Of a DNA stretch of 64,000 nucleotides, positions 18,404 through 27,140 are shown one piece after another. Position 1 is the first letter of the stretch; every line of letters begins with the position of its first letter. The DNA is taken from contig NZ_ANFX01000008.1 of assembly GCF_000331285.1 (NCBI RefSeq), positions 150,799 through 214,798 of the forward strand. Direction: 5' to 3'. A model generated the notes under the pieces. The model was not told the origin of the DNA. It worked only from the letters and a program-made list of their open reading frames with translations, and did no database searches. The DNA comes from Porphyrobacter sp. AAP82 (GTDB lineage: Bacteria; Pseudomonadota; Alphaproteobacteria; Sphingomonadales; Sphingomonadaceae). Position numbers and translations under genes: made by a program.

Positions 18404-19071
18404 TGGCTGAACACACCGTCAAGGCATTCGACGAAGACATCACTCGCCTGCGCGGGCTGATTGCCGAGATGGGCGGCCTCGCCGAGGTCGCCATCGCGGA
18501 GAGCCTTGACGCGCTGGTGCGCGGGGACGAGGTGCTGGCCGATCAGGTGGTGGCCCGCGACAAGCGGATCGACGCGCTGGAAACCGAGGTCGACAAGCTC
18601 GCCGTCCGCATCATCGCCCTGCGTGCGCCGATGGCCGATGATCTGCGCGAAGTGATCGCCGCGCTCAAGATCGGCGGCGTGCTCGAACGCATCGGCGACT
18701 ACTCCAAGAACATCGCCAAGCGCACCGGCATGATCGAGGGCCGCGCCCGGTTCGAACCGCTCACCCTGCTGCCCACGATGGGCGAACTCGCCGGCGAGAT
18801 GGTCCACGACGTGCTCACCGCCTATGCCGCGCGCGACCCGGACCTCGCGCGCGAGGTGATCGCCACCGATGCCAAGGTCGATGGCTTCTACAATTCAATC
18901 TTCCGCAACCTGGTCAGTTACATGGTCGAGAACCCTTCGACCATTTCGAGCGCTGCGCAGCTGCTGTTCGTCGCCCGCAACATCGAACGGATCGGCGACC
19001 ATGCGACCAACGTCGCCGAAATGGTCCACTTTGCCGCGACCGGCGTCTATCCCCCCGAGGGTGACCGCTGA
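18403..19071 (+). CDS. phoU: Phosphate signalling complex protein PhoU
   Basis: 222 residues made of two PhoU three-helix repeats. Metal-binding ExxxD-type motifs appear in each: KIGGVLERIGDYSKNIAKR (about residues 87-105) and VARNIERIGDHATNVAEM (about 190-207). PhoU links the Pst transporter to PhoR and keeps the regulon off when phosphate is plentiful. The ATG overlaps the pstB stop (TGATG), so it belongs to the same transcript; phoB follows 128 bases later, perhaps with its own promoter. Confidence 0.94.
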   Translation: MAEHTVKAFDEDITRLRGLIAEMGGLAEVAIAESLDALVRGDEVLADQVVARDKRIDALETEVDKLAVRIIALRAPMADDLREVIAALKIGGVLERIGDYSKNIAKRTGMIEGRARFEPLTLLPTMGELAGEMVHDVLTAYAARDPDLAREVIATDAKVDGFYNSIFRNLVSYMVENPSTISSAAQLLFVARNIERIGDHATNVAEMVHFAATGVYPPEGDR

Positions 19072-19199
19072 GGCGCTATCGGCGCTGTAACGCTCCTGTT
19101 GAAAACTTGCCATGTGCGTTTTCATCAAAATGTAGCGGAAGTGAAACATAGGGGCGGCGAAGCGACCTCGTGGGGGAGGCGCAAGGAGGCAAGAGCCGC

Positions 19200-19889
19200 A
19201 TGTCCGGTGCCAAACTTCTGCTGGTCGAAGACGATCCGGCGCTGTCCGAACTGCTCGAATACCGCTTCCAGAACGAAGGCTATGCCGTGCGCTGCACCGG
19301 CGATGGTGACGAGGCGCTGGTGCTCGCTTCCGAGGAAGTGCCCGATCTCATCATCCTCGACTGGATGATCGAGGGCACCAGCGGCATCGAGGTCTGCCGC
19401 CGGCTGCGCCGCGACAAGGACACCGCCCACGTCCCCATCATCATGCTCACCGCGCGCGAAGCCGAGGATGACCGCGTGCGCGGGCTCGAGACCGGGGCGG
19501 ATGACTACCTTACCAAGCCCTTTTCCCCGCGCGAGCTGCTCGCCCGCGTTGCCGCGGTGATGCGCCGCATCCGCCCGGCGCTGGCCGGCGAGACGATCGA
19601 GGTCGGCGACCTCAGGCTCGATCCGGTTGCTCACAAGGTCCAGCGCCGCGGCCGCGCGCTGCAATTGGGGCCGACGGAATACCGCCTGCTCAAGTTCTTC
19701 ATGGAGAGCCCGGGCCGCGTGTTCAGCCGCGGCCAGCTTTTGGACGGCGTGTGGGGCACGGGCTCGGATATCGAGCTGCGCACGGTCGACGTCCATATCC
19801 GGCGGCTGCGCAAAGCGATCACCGTCGATGCCGCCAAGGACCCGATTCGCACCGTGCGTTCAGCCGGTTACGCGCTCGAGGCGGTCTGA
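19200..19889 (+). CDS. phoB: Phosphate regulon response regulator PhoB
   Basis: 229 residues. Receiver domain with acidic pocket LLLVEDDPAL, phospho-Asp in LIILDWMIEG and the conserved Lys in LTKPFSPREL; OmpR/PhoB winged-helix domain from GDLRLDPVAHKVQRRGRALQ to TVDVHIRRLRKAI...RSAGYALEAV. It binds PHO boxes such as the one at 14808-14825. AAGGAGG lies ten bases before the ATG. The 128-base gap after phoU has TTGAAA near 19098 but no convincing -10 or PHO box, so separate transcription is only possible. Its end is four bases from the convergent extensin-like gene. Confidence 0.93.
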   Translation: MSGAKLLLVEDDPALSELLEYRFQNEGYAVRCTGDGDEALVLASEEVPDLIILDWMIEGTSGIEVCRRLRRDKDTAHVPIIMLTAREAEDDRVRGLETGADDYLTKPFSPRELLARVAAVMRRIRPALAGETIEVGDLRLDPVAHKVQRRGRALQLGPTEYRLLKFFMESPGRVFSRGQLLDGVWGTGSDIELRTVDVHIRRLRKAITVDAAKDPIRTVRSAGYALEAV

Positions 19890-19893
19890 GGCC

Positions 19894-20613
19894 TTACCGG
19901 CACACGCCCGCCCAGCGATCGTCCTGATCGAGGTGGAAGTGGTCCGCGTGGGCCGCGTTGTAATCGGGCGAGAGCACGGTAGCAAAGCTCGTGCAGGCCC
20001 CTTTGCGCACGCTGCGCAGGAAGCGGGCCCTGGGGCCATCGCCGTTCCAGTCCTCGAGCACGCTGATCCGCCGGCCGTCTTCGAGCACGAAAGCGGCGAT
20101 GTCGATCGCGTTGGCGGTGGCGTGCTCGCTCCACGGGCCGCGGCGGCCGCCATACATCCGGCGGCAGGAATAGGCGCCAAGGTGCTCGATTCGCGCGATT
20201 TCGCTGCCCATGATCCGGCGCGCTGCCGGGGCGACACTGTCGCGCCTCCAGATCTCCAGCGCGGCGGCGACGGGGCAGGTCACCGGCGGCGTGTCGGGCG
20301 CGAGCGGATAGTTGCCGAGCCTTGTGCGGTCGTGCCGCGCGCAGGGTCCCTCGCCGATCGGGGCGAGCGCGGTGAAGGCGATCTTGCTGCGTTCGAGCAC
20401 CGCGCGGCATTCGGCAGCGTCACCTTTCAGCCGGGCGAGCTTGGCGCGAGTCGCCCAACCCGGCGGATCGTTGAGGTTCAGCGGCGCCCAGGGGTTGTGC
20501 TCGGGATGGCGAAGGAGCCACTGCCACCCGGCAAGGGCCAGCGCAAAGGGCACCAGTGCGGCAATCGCCAGACGGGCGGCGCGGTGGTGGCGATTGGCTG
20601 TCGTGCGGGGCAT
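19894..20613 (-). CDS. Extensin-like family protein (LAS-type peptidase fold)
   Basis: 239 residues. An N-terminal signal anchor (about residues 13-34, ARLAIAALVPFALALAGWQW) is followed by the extensin-like C-terminal domain. Its motifs WSEHATANAIDIAAF (His-x6-Asp) and HADHFHLD (His-x-His) resemble the zinc ligands of LAS/M15 peptidases that cut peptidoglycan cross-links, so a cell-wall role is plausible. Four or more cysteines (CRAVL, CARHD, CPVAA, CRRMYGG, CTSF) suggest disulfides in the periplasm. It starts 11 bases after the dnaE2 stop on the same strand, so it may be at the tail of the SOS transcript. Confidence 0.75.
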   Translation of the reverse strand: MPRTTANRHHRAARLAIAALVPFALALAGWQWLLRHPEHNPWAPLNLNDPPGWATRAKLARLKGDAAECRAVLERSKIAFTALAPIGEGPCARHDRTRLGNYPLAPDTPPVTCPVAAALEIWRRDSVAPAARRIMGSEIARIEHLGAYSCRRMYGGRRGPWSEHATANAIDIAAFVLEDGRRISVLEDWNGDGPRARFLRSVRKGACTSFATVLSPDYNAAHADHFHLDQDDRWAGVCR

Positions 20614-20624
20614 TGGCGGCGATC

Positions 20625-23600
20625 CTAGTGGAAATCCCGCGACTTGGGCAGAATTCTGTGATCGCGCGGGTGCCCGGTCACGTTGGGCTGGGGGGCGAGT
20701 TCATCGATCATGTCGCGCGGGCGGGGCCCGCGTTCGGGCATCGGCCTGTTGACCTCGTCCGCGCGGGCGAGCGGTGCATCGAGCAGATCGTCGGACAGCG
20801 CGTGGAGCCGCATCGTCGCATCGCTCATGTGGGCGGCGATCACATGGATCACCTCGTCGTCATACTCGACGCGGCCCCGCACCTCCATCAGCCGCGCGCC
20901 CATCACCACCTTGCGCTGCTTCTCCTTCAAGTCGGGCCAGACGACGAGATTGATCACCCCGGTCTCGTCCTCGAGGGTGATGAAGGTCACACCCTTGGCG
21001 CTGCCCGGGCGCTGGCGGATCAGCACGACGCCCGCAACCTGGACCATGCTGCGGAACTTGCGGGCCCGCAGATCGGCCGCGCGCACAAAGCCGCGCGCGG
21101 CAAGATCGGCGCGCAGGAAGGCCATGGGATGCGCCTTCAGGCTGAGGCGGGTGGTCTGGTAATCGGCCACCACTTCCTCGGACAGCGGCATGGCGGGCAG
21201 GCGGATCGCGGCGCGCTCGGCCCCCTCCTCGCGCGCACCCATGGCGCGGAACAGCGGCAGATCGGGCGCGGCGACGAGGCTCCTTGCATCCCACAGCGCC
21301 TGCCTGCGGGTGAGGCCCAATGACGTGAAGGCATCGGCGCTGGCGAGCCGCTCGATATGCGCCGGCGACAGCCCGCCCCGCGCGCGCAGATCGGCGATGT
21401 CGCGGAAAGCCCCCCCGCTCTCGCGCGCCGAGACCAGCGCGGCGGCGACGTGTTCGGGAAGGCCGTCGATCTGCCTGAGGCCAAGACGCAGCGCGAAGGG
21501 CTCGCCCTCGCCTTCCAAAGTGCAGTCCCATGCGGAGTGGTTCACATCGACCGGCAGCACCGCCACCCCGTGCCCCTGCGCATCGCGCACGATCTGCGCA
21601 GGCGCATAGAAGCCCATCGGCTGCGAATTGAGCAGCGCGGCTGCAAAGGCCGCCGGGTAGTGGCACTTGAGCCAGCTCGAGACATAGACCAGCTGCGCGA
21701 AGCTCGCCGCGTGGCTCTCGGGAAAGCCGTATTCGCCGAAGCCCCTGATCTGGTTGAAGCATCTCTGCGCGAAGTCGCGATCATAGCCGCGCGCGACCAT
21801 GCGCTCGACCATCATGTCCTGGAGCTCGTCGACCATGCCCCGGCTGCGGAAAGTCGCCATCGCCTTCCTCAGCCGGTTGGCCTCGAGGCTGGAGAATTTC
21901 GCCGCGTCCAATGCGATCTTCATCGCCTGTTCCTGGAAGATCGGCACGCCCAAGGTGCGCCCGAGGATGCTGGTGAGCTCGTCCGGGGGGCCGTGCTCGG
22001 GCGCGGGCGCGGGGATGCGGACGGGCTCGGCACCCCGGCGGCGCTTGAGGTAGGGGTGCACCATGTCGCCCTGAATCGGCCCGGGGCGCACAATCGCGAC
22101 CTGGATGACGAGATCGTAGAACTCGCGCGGGCGCAGGCGCGGCAGCATGTTCATCTGCGCGCGGCTCTCGACCTGGAACACGCCCAGCGAATCGCCCTTC
22201 CTCAGCATCGCGTAGGTCTCGTGGTCCTCGCGCGGGACGGTGGCCAGCGTCAGTGCGCGGTCGTGGTGCGCGCCCAGCAGATCGAGGCATTTGCGGATGC
22301 AGGTCAGCATCCCCAGTGCCAGCACATCGACCTTGAGGATGCCCAAGGCATCGATATCGTCCTTGTCCCACTCGATGAAGGAGCGTTCGGGCATCGCGCC
22401 GTTGCCGATCGGCACGGTCTCGCTGAGCGCGCCTTCGGTGAGGATGAAGCCGCCGACATGCTGACCCAGATGGCGGGGCATGCCGATCATCTGTTCGGTG
22501 AGCTTGAGCACGCGCCGCAGGTGCGGATCGGTGATGTCGAGGCCGGTTTCCGCCGCGTGCTTCTCGCTGATCTCGCGCCCCCACCCGCCCCACACGGTGC
22601 GCGCGAGCGCGCTGGTGACGTCCTCGGACAGGCCCATGGCCTTGCCCACCTCGCGGATCGCCATGCGCGGGCGGTAGTGGATCACGGTGGCGCACAGGCC
22701 GGCACGGTGGCGGCCATATTTGCGGTAGATGTACTGGATCACCTCCTCGCGCCGCTCGTGCTCGAAATCGACGTCGATATCGGGCGGTTCCTTGCGCTCC
22801 TCGGAGATGAAGCGGTCGAACAGGAGCTGGTGCTTGGCGGGGTCCACCGAGGTGATGCCGAGGACGTAGCAGACCGCCGAGTTCGCCGCCGAGCCGCGCC
22901 CCTGGCACAGGATCGGCGGCTCCTGGCTGCGCGCGAAATCGACGATGTCCTTGATGGTGAGGAAGTAGCGGGCAAGATCGAGCTTGGCGATCAGCGCGAG
23001 TTCGCGTCCGAGCGTCCGGCGCACATGGTCGGGCAGGCCGGAAGGATAGCGCCGCCCTGCCCCGGCCCACACCTCGCTTTCCAGAAAGGCCTGCGGGGTC
23101 TGGCCGTCGGGATGAATCTCCTCGGGGTATTCATAGCGCAATTCATCGAGGCTGAAATTGCACCGGTCCGCCACCTCGCGCGTGGCCGCGATCGCATGGG
23201 GCCAGCGGGCGAAGAGGCGCTGCATCTGTTCGGGCGATTTCAGATGCCGCTCGGCATTGGGATGGAGCAGGTGCCCGGCCGCCGCCACGGTGGTCTTGTG
23301 CCGGATCGCGGTCATCACGTCCTGCAGCGCGCGGCGTTCGGGGGCGTGGTAGTGGACATCGTTGGTGGCGAGCAGGCCGAGGCCGTTCGCGCGGGCAAGG
23401 GCGTCCAATCGCTCGATCCGGGCGATATCGTCGCCGCGGTAGAGGTGGCTTGCGGCGAGGTGCCTGAGCGCGGGGAGTTGGCGGACGAGATGGGGGAGGA
23501 GGTCGGTAAAGGGGGCGGTGAAGGGAGTGGGGCCGAAGGGGCTGGCGCTGATACTCCCCTCCCGCTTGCGGGAGGGGGTGATCGGAGGCGCGTGACTCCG

Positions 23601-24188
23601 ATCACGGGTGGGCCCGTCCCCAAGCTCGCTGCGCTCGTGCCCAGCCCTAACCCCTCCCGCAAGCGGGAGGGGAATCACGTTGCTCGGCACTGCGATGGTC
23701 AGCCGTGCCTCCAGATCATCGGGCGGGAGCAGGATCAGCTGCACGCCCTCGGCATGGCCCGCCAGCATGGCGAGGTCGATCTCGCACACCCCCTTGTCCT
23801 GCCATTCGCCGGTGAGCGTCTGCATCCGCCCCGCGCTGATCAACCGGCACAGGCGTCCATAGGCGGCGCGGGTTTCGGGGTAGGCGAGGAAGGCGAGGCC
23901 ACAGGTCGTCTCGATCCGGCAGCCGATCACGGGCCTGAGCTTCAGCGTCTTCGCCTCGGTGTGGATGCGCACCACCCCGGCCATCGAATTGACGTCGGCA
24001 ATCCCCAGCGCGTCATAGCCCAGCGCGTGCGCCGCCAGCACCAGATCGACCGCATCGGACGCGCCGCGCAGGAAGCTGAAACAGCTGACGAGGCCGAGTT
24101 CCACAAAGGGCGCGCGCGGCGGGGGCACGATGCCATCGGGATCGACCTGCAAGGTGCGCTTGTCGGGGGTGAGCGGGCCCTCCGGCAT
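20625..24188 (-). CDS. dnaE2: Error-prone DNA polymerase DnaE2 (ImuC)
   Basis: 1187 residues including an unusual insert. The family C polymerase alpha subunit used for SOS mutagenesis with ImuA and ImuB. The PHP domain begins FVELGLVSCFSFLRGASDAVDLV; the polymerase palm carries the catalytic PPDIDVDFEHERREEVIQY; later come CFNQIRGFGEYGFPESHAASFA and an OB-fold region (VAGVVLIRQRPGSAKGVTFITLED). Residues about 168-215 (VIPLPLAGGV... SRKREGSIS) are encoded by a palindromic repeat at 23553-23675 and lie in a PHP-domain loop. The ATG is one base after the udgX stop, so rSAM-udgX-dnaE2 form an operon under the LexA-box promoter at 27063-27095. Confidence 0.93.
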   Translation of the reverse strand: MPEGPLTPDKRTLQVDPDGIVPPPRAPFVELGLVSCFSFLRGASDAVDLVLAAHALGYDALGIADVNSMAGVVRIHTEAKTLKLRPVIGCRIETTCGLAFLAYPETRAAYGRLCRLISAGRMQTLTGEWQDKGVCEIDLAMLAGHAEGVQLILLPPDDLEARLTIAVPSNVIPLPLAGGVRAGHERSELGDGPTRDRSHAPPITPSRKREGSISASPFGPTPFTAPFTDLLPHLVRQLPALRHLAASHLYRGDDIARIERLDALARANGLGLLATNDVHYHAPERRALQDVMTAIRHKTTVAAAGHLLHPNAERHLKSPEQMQRLFARWPHAIAATREVADRCNFSLDELRYEYPEEIHPDGQTPQAFLESEVWAGAGRRYPSGLPDHVRRTLGRELALIAKLDLARYFLTIKDIVDFARSQEPPILCQGRGSAANSAVCYVLGITSVDPAKHQLLFDRFISEERKEPPDIDVDFEHERREEVIQYIYRKYGRHRAGLCATVIHYRPRMAIREVGKAMGLSEDVTSALARTVWGGWGREISEKHAAETGLDITDPHLRRVLKLTEQMIGMPRHLGQHVGGFILTEGALSETVPIGNGAMPERSFIEWDKDDIDALGILKVDVLALGMLTCIRKCLDLLGAHHDRALTLATVPREDHETYAMLRKGDSLGVFQVESRAQMNMLPRLRPREFYDLVIQVAIVRPGPIQGDMVHPYLKRRRGAEPVRIPAPAPEHGPPDELTSILGRTLGVPIFQEQAMKIALDAAKFSSLEANRLRKAMATFRSRGMVDELQDMMVERMVARGYDRDFAQRCFNQIRGFGEYGFPESHAASFAQLVYVSSWLKCHYPAAFAAALLNSQPMGFYAPAQIVRDAQGHGVAVLPVDVNHSAWDCTLEGEGEPFALRLGLRQIDGLPEHVAAALVSARESGGAFRDIADLRARGGLSPAHIERLASADAFTSLGLTRRQALWDARSLVAAPDLPLFRAMGAREEGAERAAIRLPAMPLSEEVVADYQTTRLSLKAHPMAFLRADLAARGFVRAADLRARKFRSMVQVAGVVLIRQRPGSAKGVTFITLEDETGVINLVVWPDLKEKQRKVVMGARLMEVRGRVEYDDEVIHVIAAHMSDATMRLHALSDDLLDAPLARADEVNRPMPERGPRPRDMIDELAPQPNVTGHPRDHRILPKSRDFH
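23553..23675. repeat. Palindromic element family A, translated inside dnaE2
   Basis: The ends are two palindromes, CCCCTCCCGC-TT-GCGGGAGGGG (23556-23577) and CCCCTCCCGC-AA-GCGGGAGGGG (23651-23672, written with the central bases set apart). Between them is an inner inverted repeat GTGATCGGAG/CTCCGATCAC (about 23578-23605). The dnaE2 frame passes through without a stop and adds about 41 residues rich in Arg, Gly, Pro and Ser. A second copy with the same ends lies at 25656-25777. Confidence 0.75.
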
Positions 24189-24189
24189 C

Positions 24190-25650
24190 TCAGCCCGTCA
24201 GCGCCGCGAGCCGTGCCTGCACGGCCGCAAGGTCGGCTGAAAACAGCGCCGCCTGCTCCGCGCGTGCCGCCCCGTCGAGGCGCAGCAAATAGGACGGGTG
24301 AACCGTCACCCACAGCTCCGCCCCGTCATCGAGCCGGATCGCCCGCCCGCGCTCGCGCGTGACGCTGACGGTGCGGCCGAGAAGCCCGCGCGCCGCGCTC
24401 GCCCCCAGCGCCAGCACGATCCGGGGCCGGACCAGCGACCGCTCGGCCTCGAGCCACCAGCGGCAGGTGTCGATCTCCTTCGCGCCCGGCGACTGGTGGA
24501 GGCGGTGCTTGCCCTTCCACGTGAACTTGAAGTGCTTGACCGCATTGGTGACGTAGGCCGCCTCGCGCTCGATCCCGGCACGGGCGAGGTGATCGTCGAG
24601 CAGCTGCCCGGCAGGTCCCACGAAGGGCCGTCCGGCCTGATCCTCCTCATCGCCGGGCTGCTCGCCGATGATCATCAGGGGAGCGCCAGGCAGCCCCTCC
24701 CCCGCCACGGCGCGGGTGCCGCAGTCGGCGATTCCGCAATCGCGGCAGGCCCCGGCCCCTTGCGCGACCTCGGCGAGGCTGGCGGGCCGCGCCCGCTCGG
24801 CCCGCGCGCCCGCGGTCACCATCGCCGTCTCGCGCGCCTGCGCCCCGGCGATGAGCTGCGGGATCAGCTCGGCCTCGGGCAGGTTCTTCCAGTATTTCTT
24901 GGGCATCTCCGAAAGCATCGCACCGACCTTCAATCGCGCCGGATTGAAGATCGAGGCGTAGTAGGAACGCCACAGCGCCTCGACCGGATCGCCCTGCGGC
25001 GCATCCTCGCGCCGCGCCGGTGGCCCCTCGCGCATGGTCTCGCCGTCCCAGTGGATGCTCCCGCGCGGGGTCAGGATCGACCAGCGCATGTTGGCGAAGC
25101 GGCGTATGAAGAAGCCCGCTTCGGCGCGAAGGATGTGGTGATCGGGCTCGAACCAGGCGACGAAGTGGGGGGTGCCATCTTCCTCGATGACCTCGCGGAA
25201 GCGGACGAAGGCATGCATCTTGTGGGCGTCGCGCCGCACCGCTTTGGCGAGCTCTTCGCAGCGGCGGACTTCGGGGTCGGCCGTGTCCTCCATCAGGCGG
25301 GGGTTGCTCTGAAGCCGCCACAGCAGACGGTAGAGCAGGCCGAAGCGCGTGCGCTCGGAATGGAGCGCAGCGCTGCGGGCGACCGTCAGAAACCGCTGGC
25401 TGGCGCGCACGGGACGCGGATCGGCGGGCGGCGGGGGAAGGCGCTTCTCGCCGCGTGCCAAAGAACCTTGGTGCCCTTCGGAGGCGAACAGATCGCCCGT
25501 CCCGCCCGGCTCGATCCACGAGACGCGGTCGGGCGGCACATCGCCCTGGACGAGGCCCCGCGCCCGCTCACACCAGAAGGCGAAATCATCCGGAGCCGGC
25601 AGGTGGACGGCGTAGTGCGCGCCGAGGCTGACATGCTGCATCGCGGTCAT
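24190..25650 (-). CDS. udgX: UdgX family uracil-DNA binding protein fused to a TIGR03915/DUF4130 domain
   Basis: 486 residues with two parts. Residues about 1-250 match the DUF4130/TIGR03915 type seen beside radical-SAM DNA-repair candidates (FRFREVIEEDG, HFVAWFEPDHHILRAEAGFFIRRF). Residues about 265-486 are a UDG-superfamily domain of the UdgX type: Cys pair CRDC of the Fe-S cluster, GEQPGDEEDQAGRPFVGPAGQLL, and AVKHFKF followed by GKHRLHQSP, where the last His corresponds to the His that UdgX uses to bond covalently to uracil-excised DNA (KRRIH loop; here KHRLH). The start ATG sits six bases after a G-rich run that is the end of a family A element. It lies between the rSAM gene and dnaE2. 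Confidence 0.85.
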   Translation of the reverse strand: MTAMQHVSLGAHYAVHLPAPDDFAFWCERARGLVQGDVPPDRVSWIEPGGTGDLFASEGHQGSLARGEKRLPPPPADPRPVRASQRFLTVARSAALHSERTRFGLLYRLLWRLQSNPRLMEDTADPEVRRCEELAKAVRRDAHKMHAFVRFREVIEEDGTPHFVAWFEPDHHILRAEAGFFIRRFANMRWSILTPRGSIHWDGETMREGPPARREDAPQGDPVEALWRSYYASIFNPARLKVGAMLSEMPKKYWKNLPEAELIPQLIAGAQARETAMVTAGARAERARPASLAEVAQGAGACRDCGIADCGTRAVAGEGLPGAPLMIIGEQPGDEEDQAGRPFVGPAGQLLDDHLARAGIEREAAYVTNAVKHFKFTWKGKHRLHQSPGAKEIDTCRWWLEAERSLVRPRIVLALGASAARGLLGRTVSVTRERGRAIRLDDGAELWVTVHPSYLLRLDGAARAEQAALFSADLAAVQARLAALTG

Positions 25651-25655
25651 TTTGC

Positions 25656-25777
25656 CCCCCTCCCGCCCGCGGGAGGGGTTGGGGGTGGGTGCGCGAAGCG
25701 CTGGGCCGGGAGGCCCACCCCGCTGCGACTAGCGAGCAAGCTCGCAAGTCTCGCTGCCCCTCCCGCAAGCGGGAGGG
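25656..25777. repeat. Palindromic element family A, between rSAM and udgX
   Basis: Starts with CCCCTCCCGC-CC-GCGGGAGGGG (about 25657-25678, central bases set apart) and ends with CCCCTCCCGC-AA-GCGGGAGGG (25757-25777). The inside shares pieces with the dnaE2 copy (GGCCCACCCC, AGCAAGCTCGC) but has diverged. On the minus strand its last G-rich run GGGAGGGGGG lies five to six bases before the udgX ATG and can act as the ribosome-binding site. Confidence 0.7.
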
Positions 25778-25798
25778 ATGATGAGAGCGCCCGCACCA

Positions 25799-27037
25799 TC
25801 AGAACAGCTCCAGCTGCTCGGACTTCGTCACCAGCAGCCCGCGCAGATCGGCGCGGTCGGTGAGGAAGGTCGGGCGCCAGTCCACCGTGCAGATGAAGGG
25901 CCGCACCTTGGCGACCGACGCCGTCAGCCGCGCCACATCGTCAAGCCGCAATGTCCGGTGCCGCCGCGAGGCGAGGATGCGCGCCACCGCCTTGGTGCCC
26001 AGCCCCGGGACCCGCAGCAGCATCTCCCGGGGCGCGCGGTTGACGTCGACCGGGAAGCTTGCGCGGAACTTCAATGCCCAGGCGAGCTTGGGGTCGATAT
26101 CGAGCGGCAGGTTGCCATCCGCCCCGGCTGCGTCCGCCACGTCCTGCGGGGCAAAGCCGTAGAAACGCATCAGCCAGTCCGACTGGTAGAGCCGGTGCTC
26201 GCGCAGCAAGGGCGGGCGTTTCAAGGGCAGCACGGCAGAGGCATCGGGGATCGGCGAGAAGGCGCTGTAATAGACCCGCCTGAGGCCAAAATCGCCATAG
26301 AGCCGGCTCGCCTTGCCGATGATCGCGCTGTCCGAGGCTCCGTCCGCGCCGACGATCATCTGGGTCGATTGGCCCGCCGGTGCAAAGCGCGGGGCGTGGC
26401 GGAAGCGCTTGCGCTCGTCCCTGGCCTCGACGATCCGCGCCTTGGTCCGCGCAATCGCGCCCTCGATCTGCCCGGCATTCTTGTCGGGCGCGAGGCGGGT
26501 CAGCCCGGCGGTGGTGGGCAGTTCGACATTGATCGAGACCCGGTCGGCATAGAGCCCGGCCTGATGGATGATCTCAGGCTCGGCCTCGGGGATGGTCTTC
26601 AAGTGGATATAGCCGCGAAAGTCATGCTCCTCGCGCAGGATGCGCGCGACCTCGACCAGCTGCTCCATCGTGTGATTGGCGTTTCTGACGATCCCCGAGG
26701 ACAGGAACAGCCCCTCGATATAGTTGCGGCGGTAGAAATTGAGCGTGAGGTCGACCACTTCCTGCGGGGTGAAGCGCGCGCGCGGGGTGTTCGCGCTCTT
26801 GCGGTTGATGCAGTAGTGGCAATCGAAGATGCAGTGGTTGGTCAGCAGGATCTTGAGCAGCGAAATGCAGCGGCCATCGGGTGCATAGGCGTGGCAGATC
26901 CCCATCCCCTCGGTCGATCCCACACCCTTGCCGCCCAGCGAATTCTTCTTCGCCGTGCCGGAGGACGCGCAGGAGGCATCATATTTCGCCGCATCGGCGA
27001 GGATTTCGAGACGCTGGCGTAAGGATTGCTGGGCCAT
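25799..27037 (-). CDS. Radical SAM protein of the putative DNA modification/repair type (TIGR03916)
   Basis: 412 residues. The radical-SAM cluster motif CIFDCHYC (Cys-x3-Cys-x2-Cys, about residues 69-76) follows the conserved KLLTNHCIFDC segment; an earlier Cys pair lies in GMGICHAYAPDGRC. The C-terminus has a helix-hairpin-helix DNA-binding stretch, PREMLLRVPGLGTKAVARILASRR (about residues 310-335). Members are nearly always next to a TIGR03915 or UdgX gene, as here, which suggests joint action on damaged DNA; the reaction is not known. It is the first gene of the rSAM-udgX-dnaE2 operon, 25 bases downstream of a LexA box that overlaps the -10. Confidence 0.85.
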   Translation of the reverse strand: MAQQSLRQRLEILADAAKYDASCASSGTAKKNSLGGKGVGSTEGMGICHAYAPDGRCISLLKILLTNHCIFDCHYCINRKSANTPRARFTPQEVVDLTLNFYRRNYIEGLFLSSGIVRNANHTMEQLVEVARILREEHDFRGYIHLKTIPEAEPEIIHQAGLYADRVSINVELPTTAGLTRLAPDKNAGQIEGAIARTKARIVEARDERKRFRHAPRFAPAGQSTQMIVGADGASDSAIIGKASRLYGDFGLRRVYYSAFSPIPDASAVLPLKRPPLLREHRLYQSDWLMRFYGFAPQDVADAAGADGNLPLDIDPKLAWALKFRASFPVDVNRAPREMLLRVPGLGTKAVARILASRRHRTLRLDDVARLTASVAKVRPFICTVDWRPTFLTDRADLRGLLVTKSEQLELF

Positions 27038-27062
27038 GGGAACGCGGGAACACCTTTCGAGC

Positions 27063-27095
27063 GTTCCTTATATGTTCCTATGCCTCGCCTGCCAA
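27063..27095 (-). promoter_or_regulatory. LexA box and promoter of rSAM-udgX-dnaE2
   Basis: GTTC-CTTATAT-GTTC at 27063-27077 is a perfect alphaproteobacterial LexA site (GTTC-N7-GTTC). On the minus strand -35 TTGGCA (27095-27090), 17 bases, -10 TATAAG (27072-27067); the box covers the -10, so LexA would block RNA polymerase. Confidence 0.8.
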
Positions 27096-27140
27096 ATGCA
27101 AAGCTTGCAAGCAGTGCGTGCCTTGCGATCAGTGGACGGA

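Noticed and set aside
19072..19199. PHO box in front of phoB
   Set aside because: Pieces like TTTTCATC occur, but no pair of TGTCAT-like repeats with an 11-base period could be found.
21357..24362. 1001-codon open frame on the plus strand opposite dnaE2
   Set aside because: Antisense of a clear DnaE2; no family character, only GC-driven openness.
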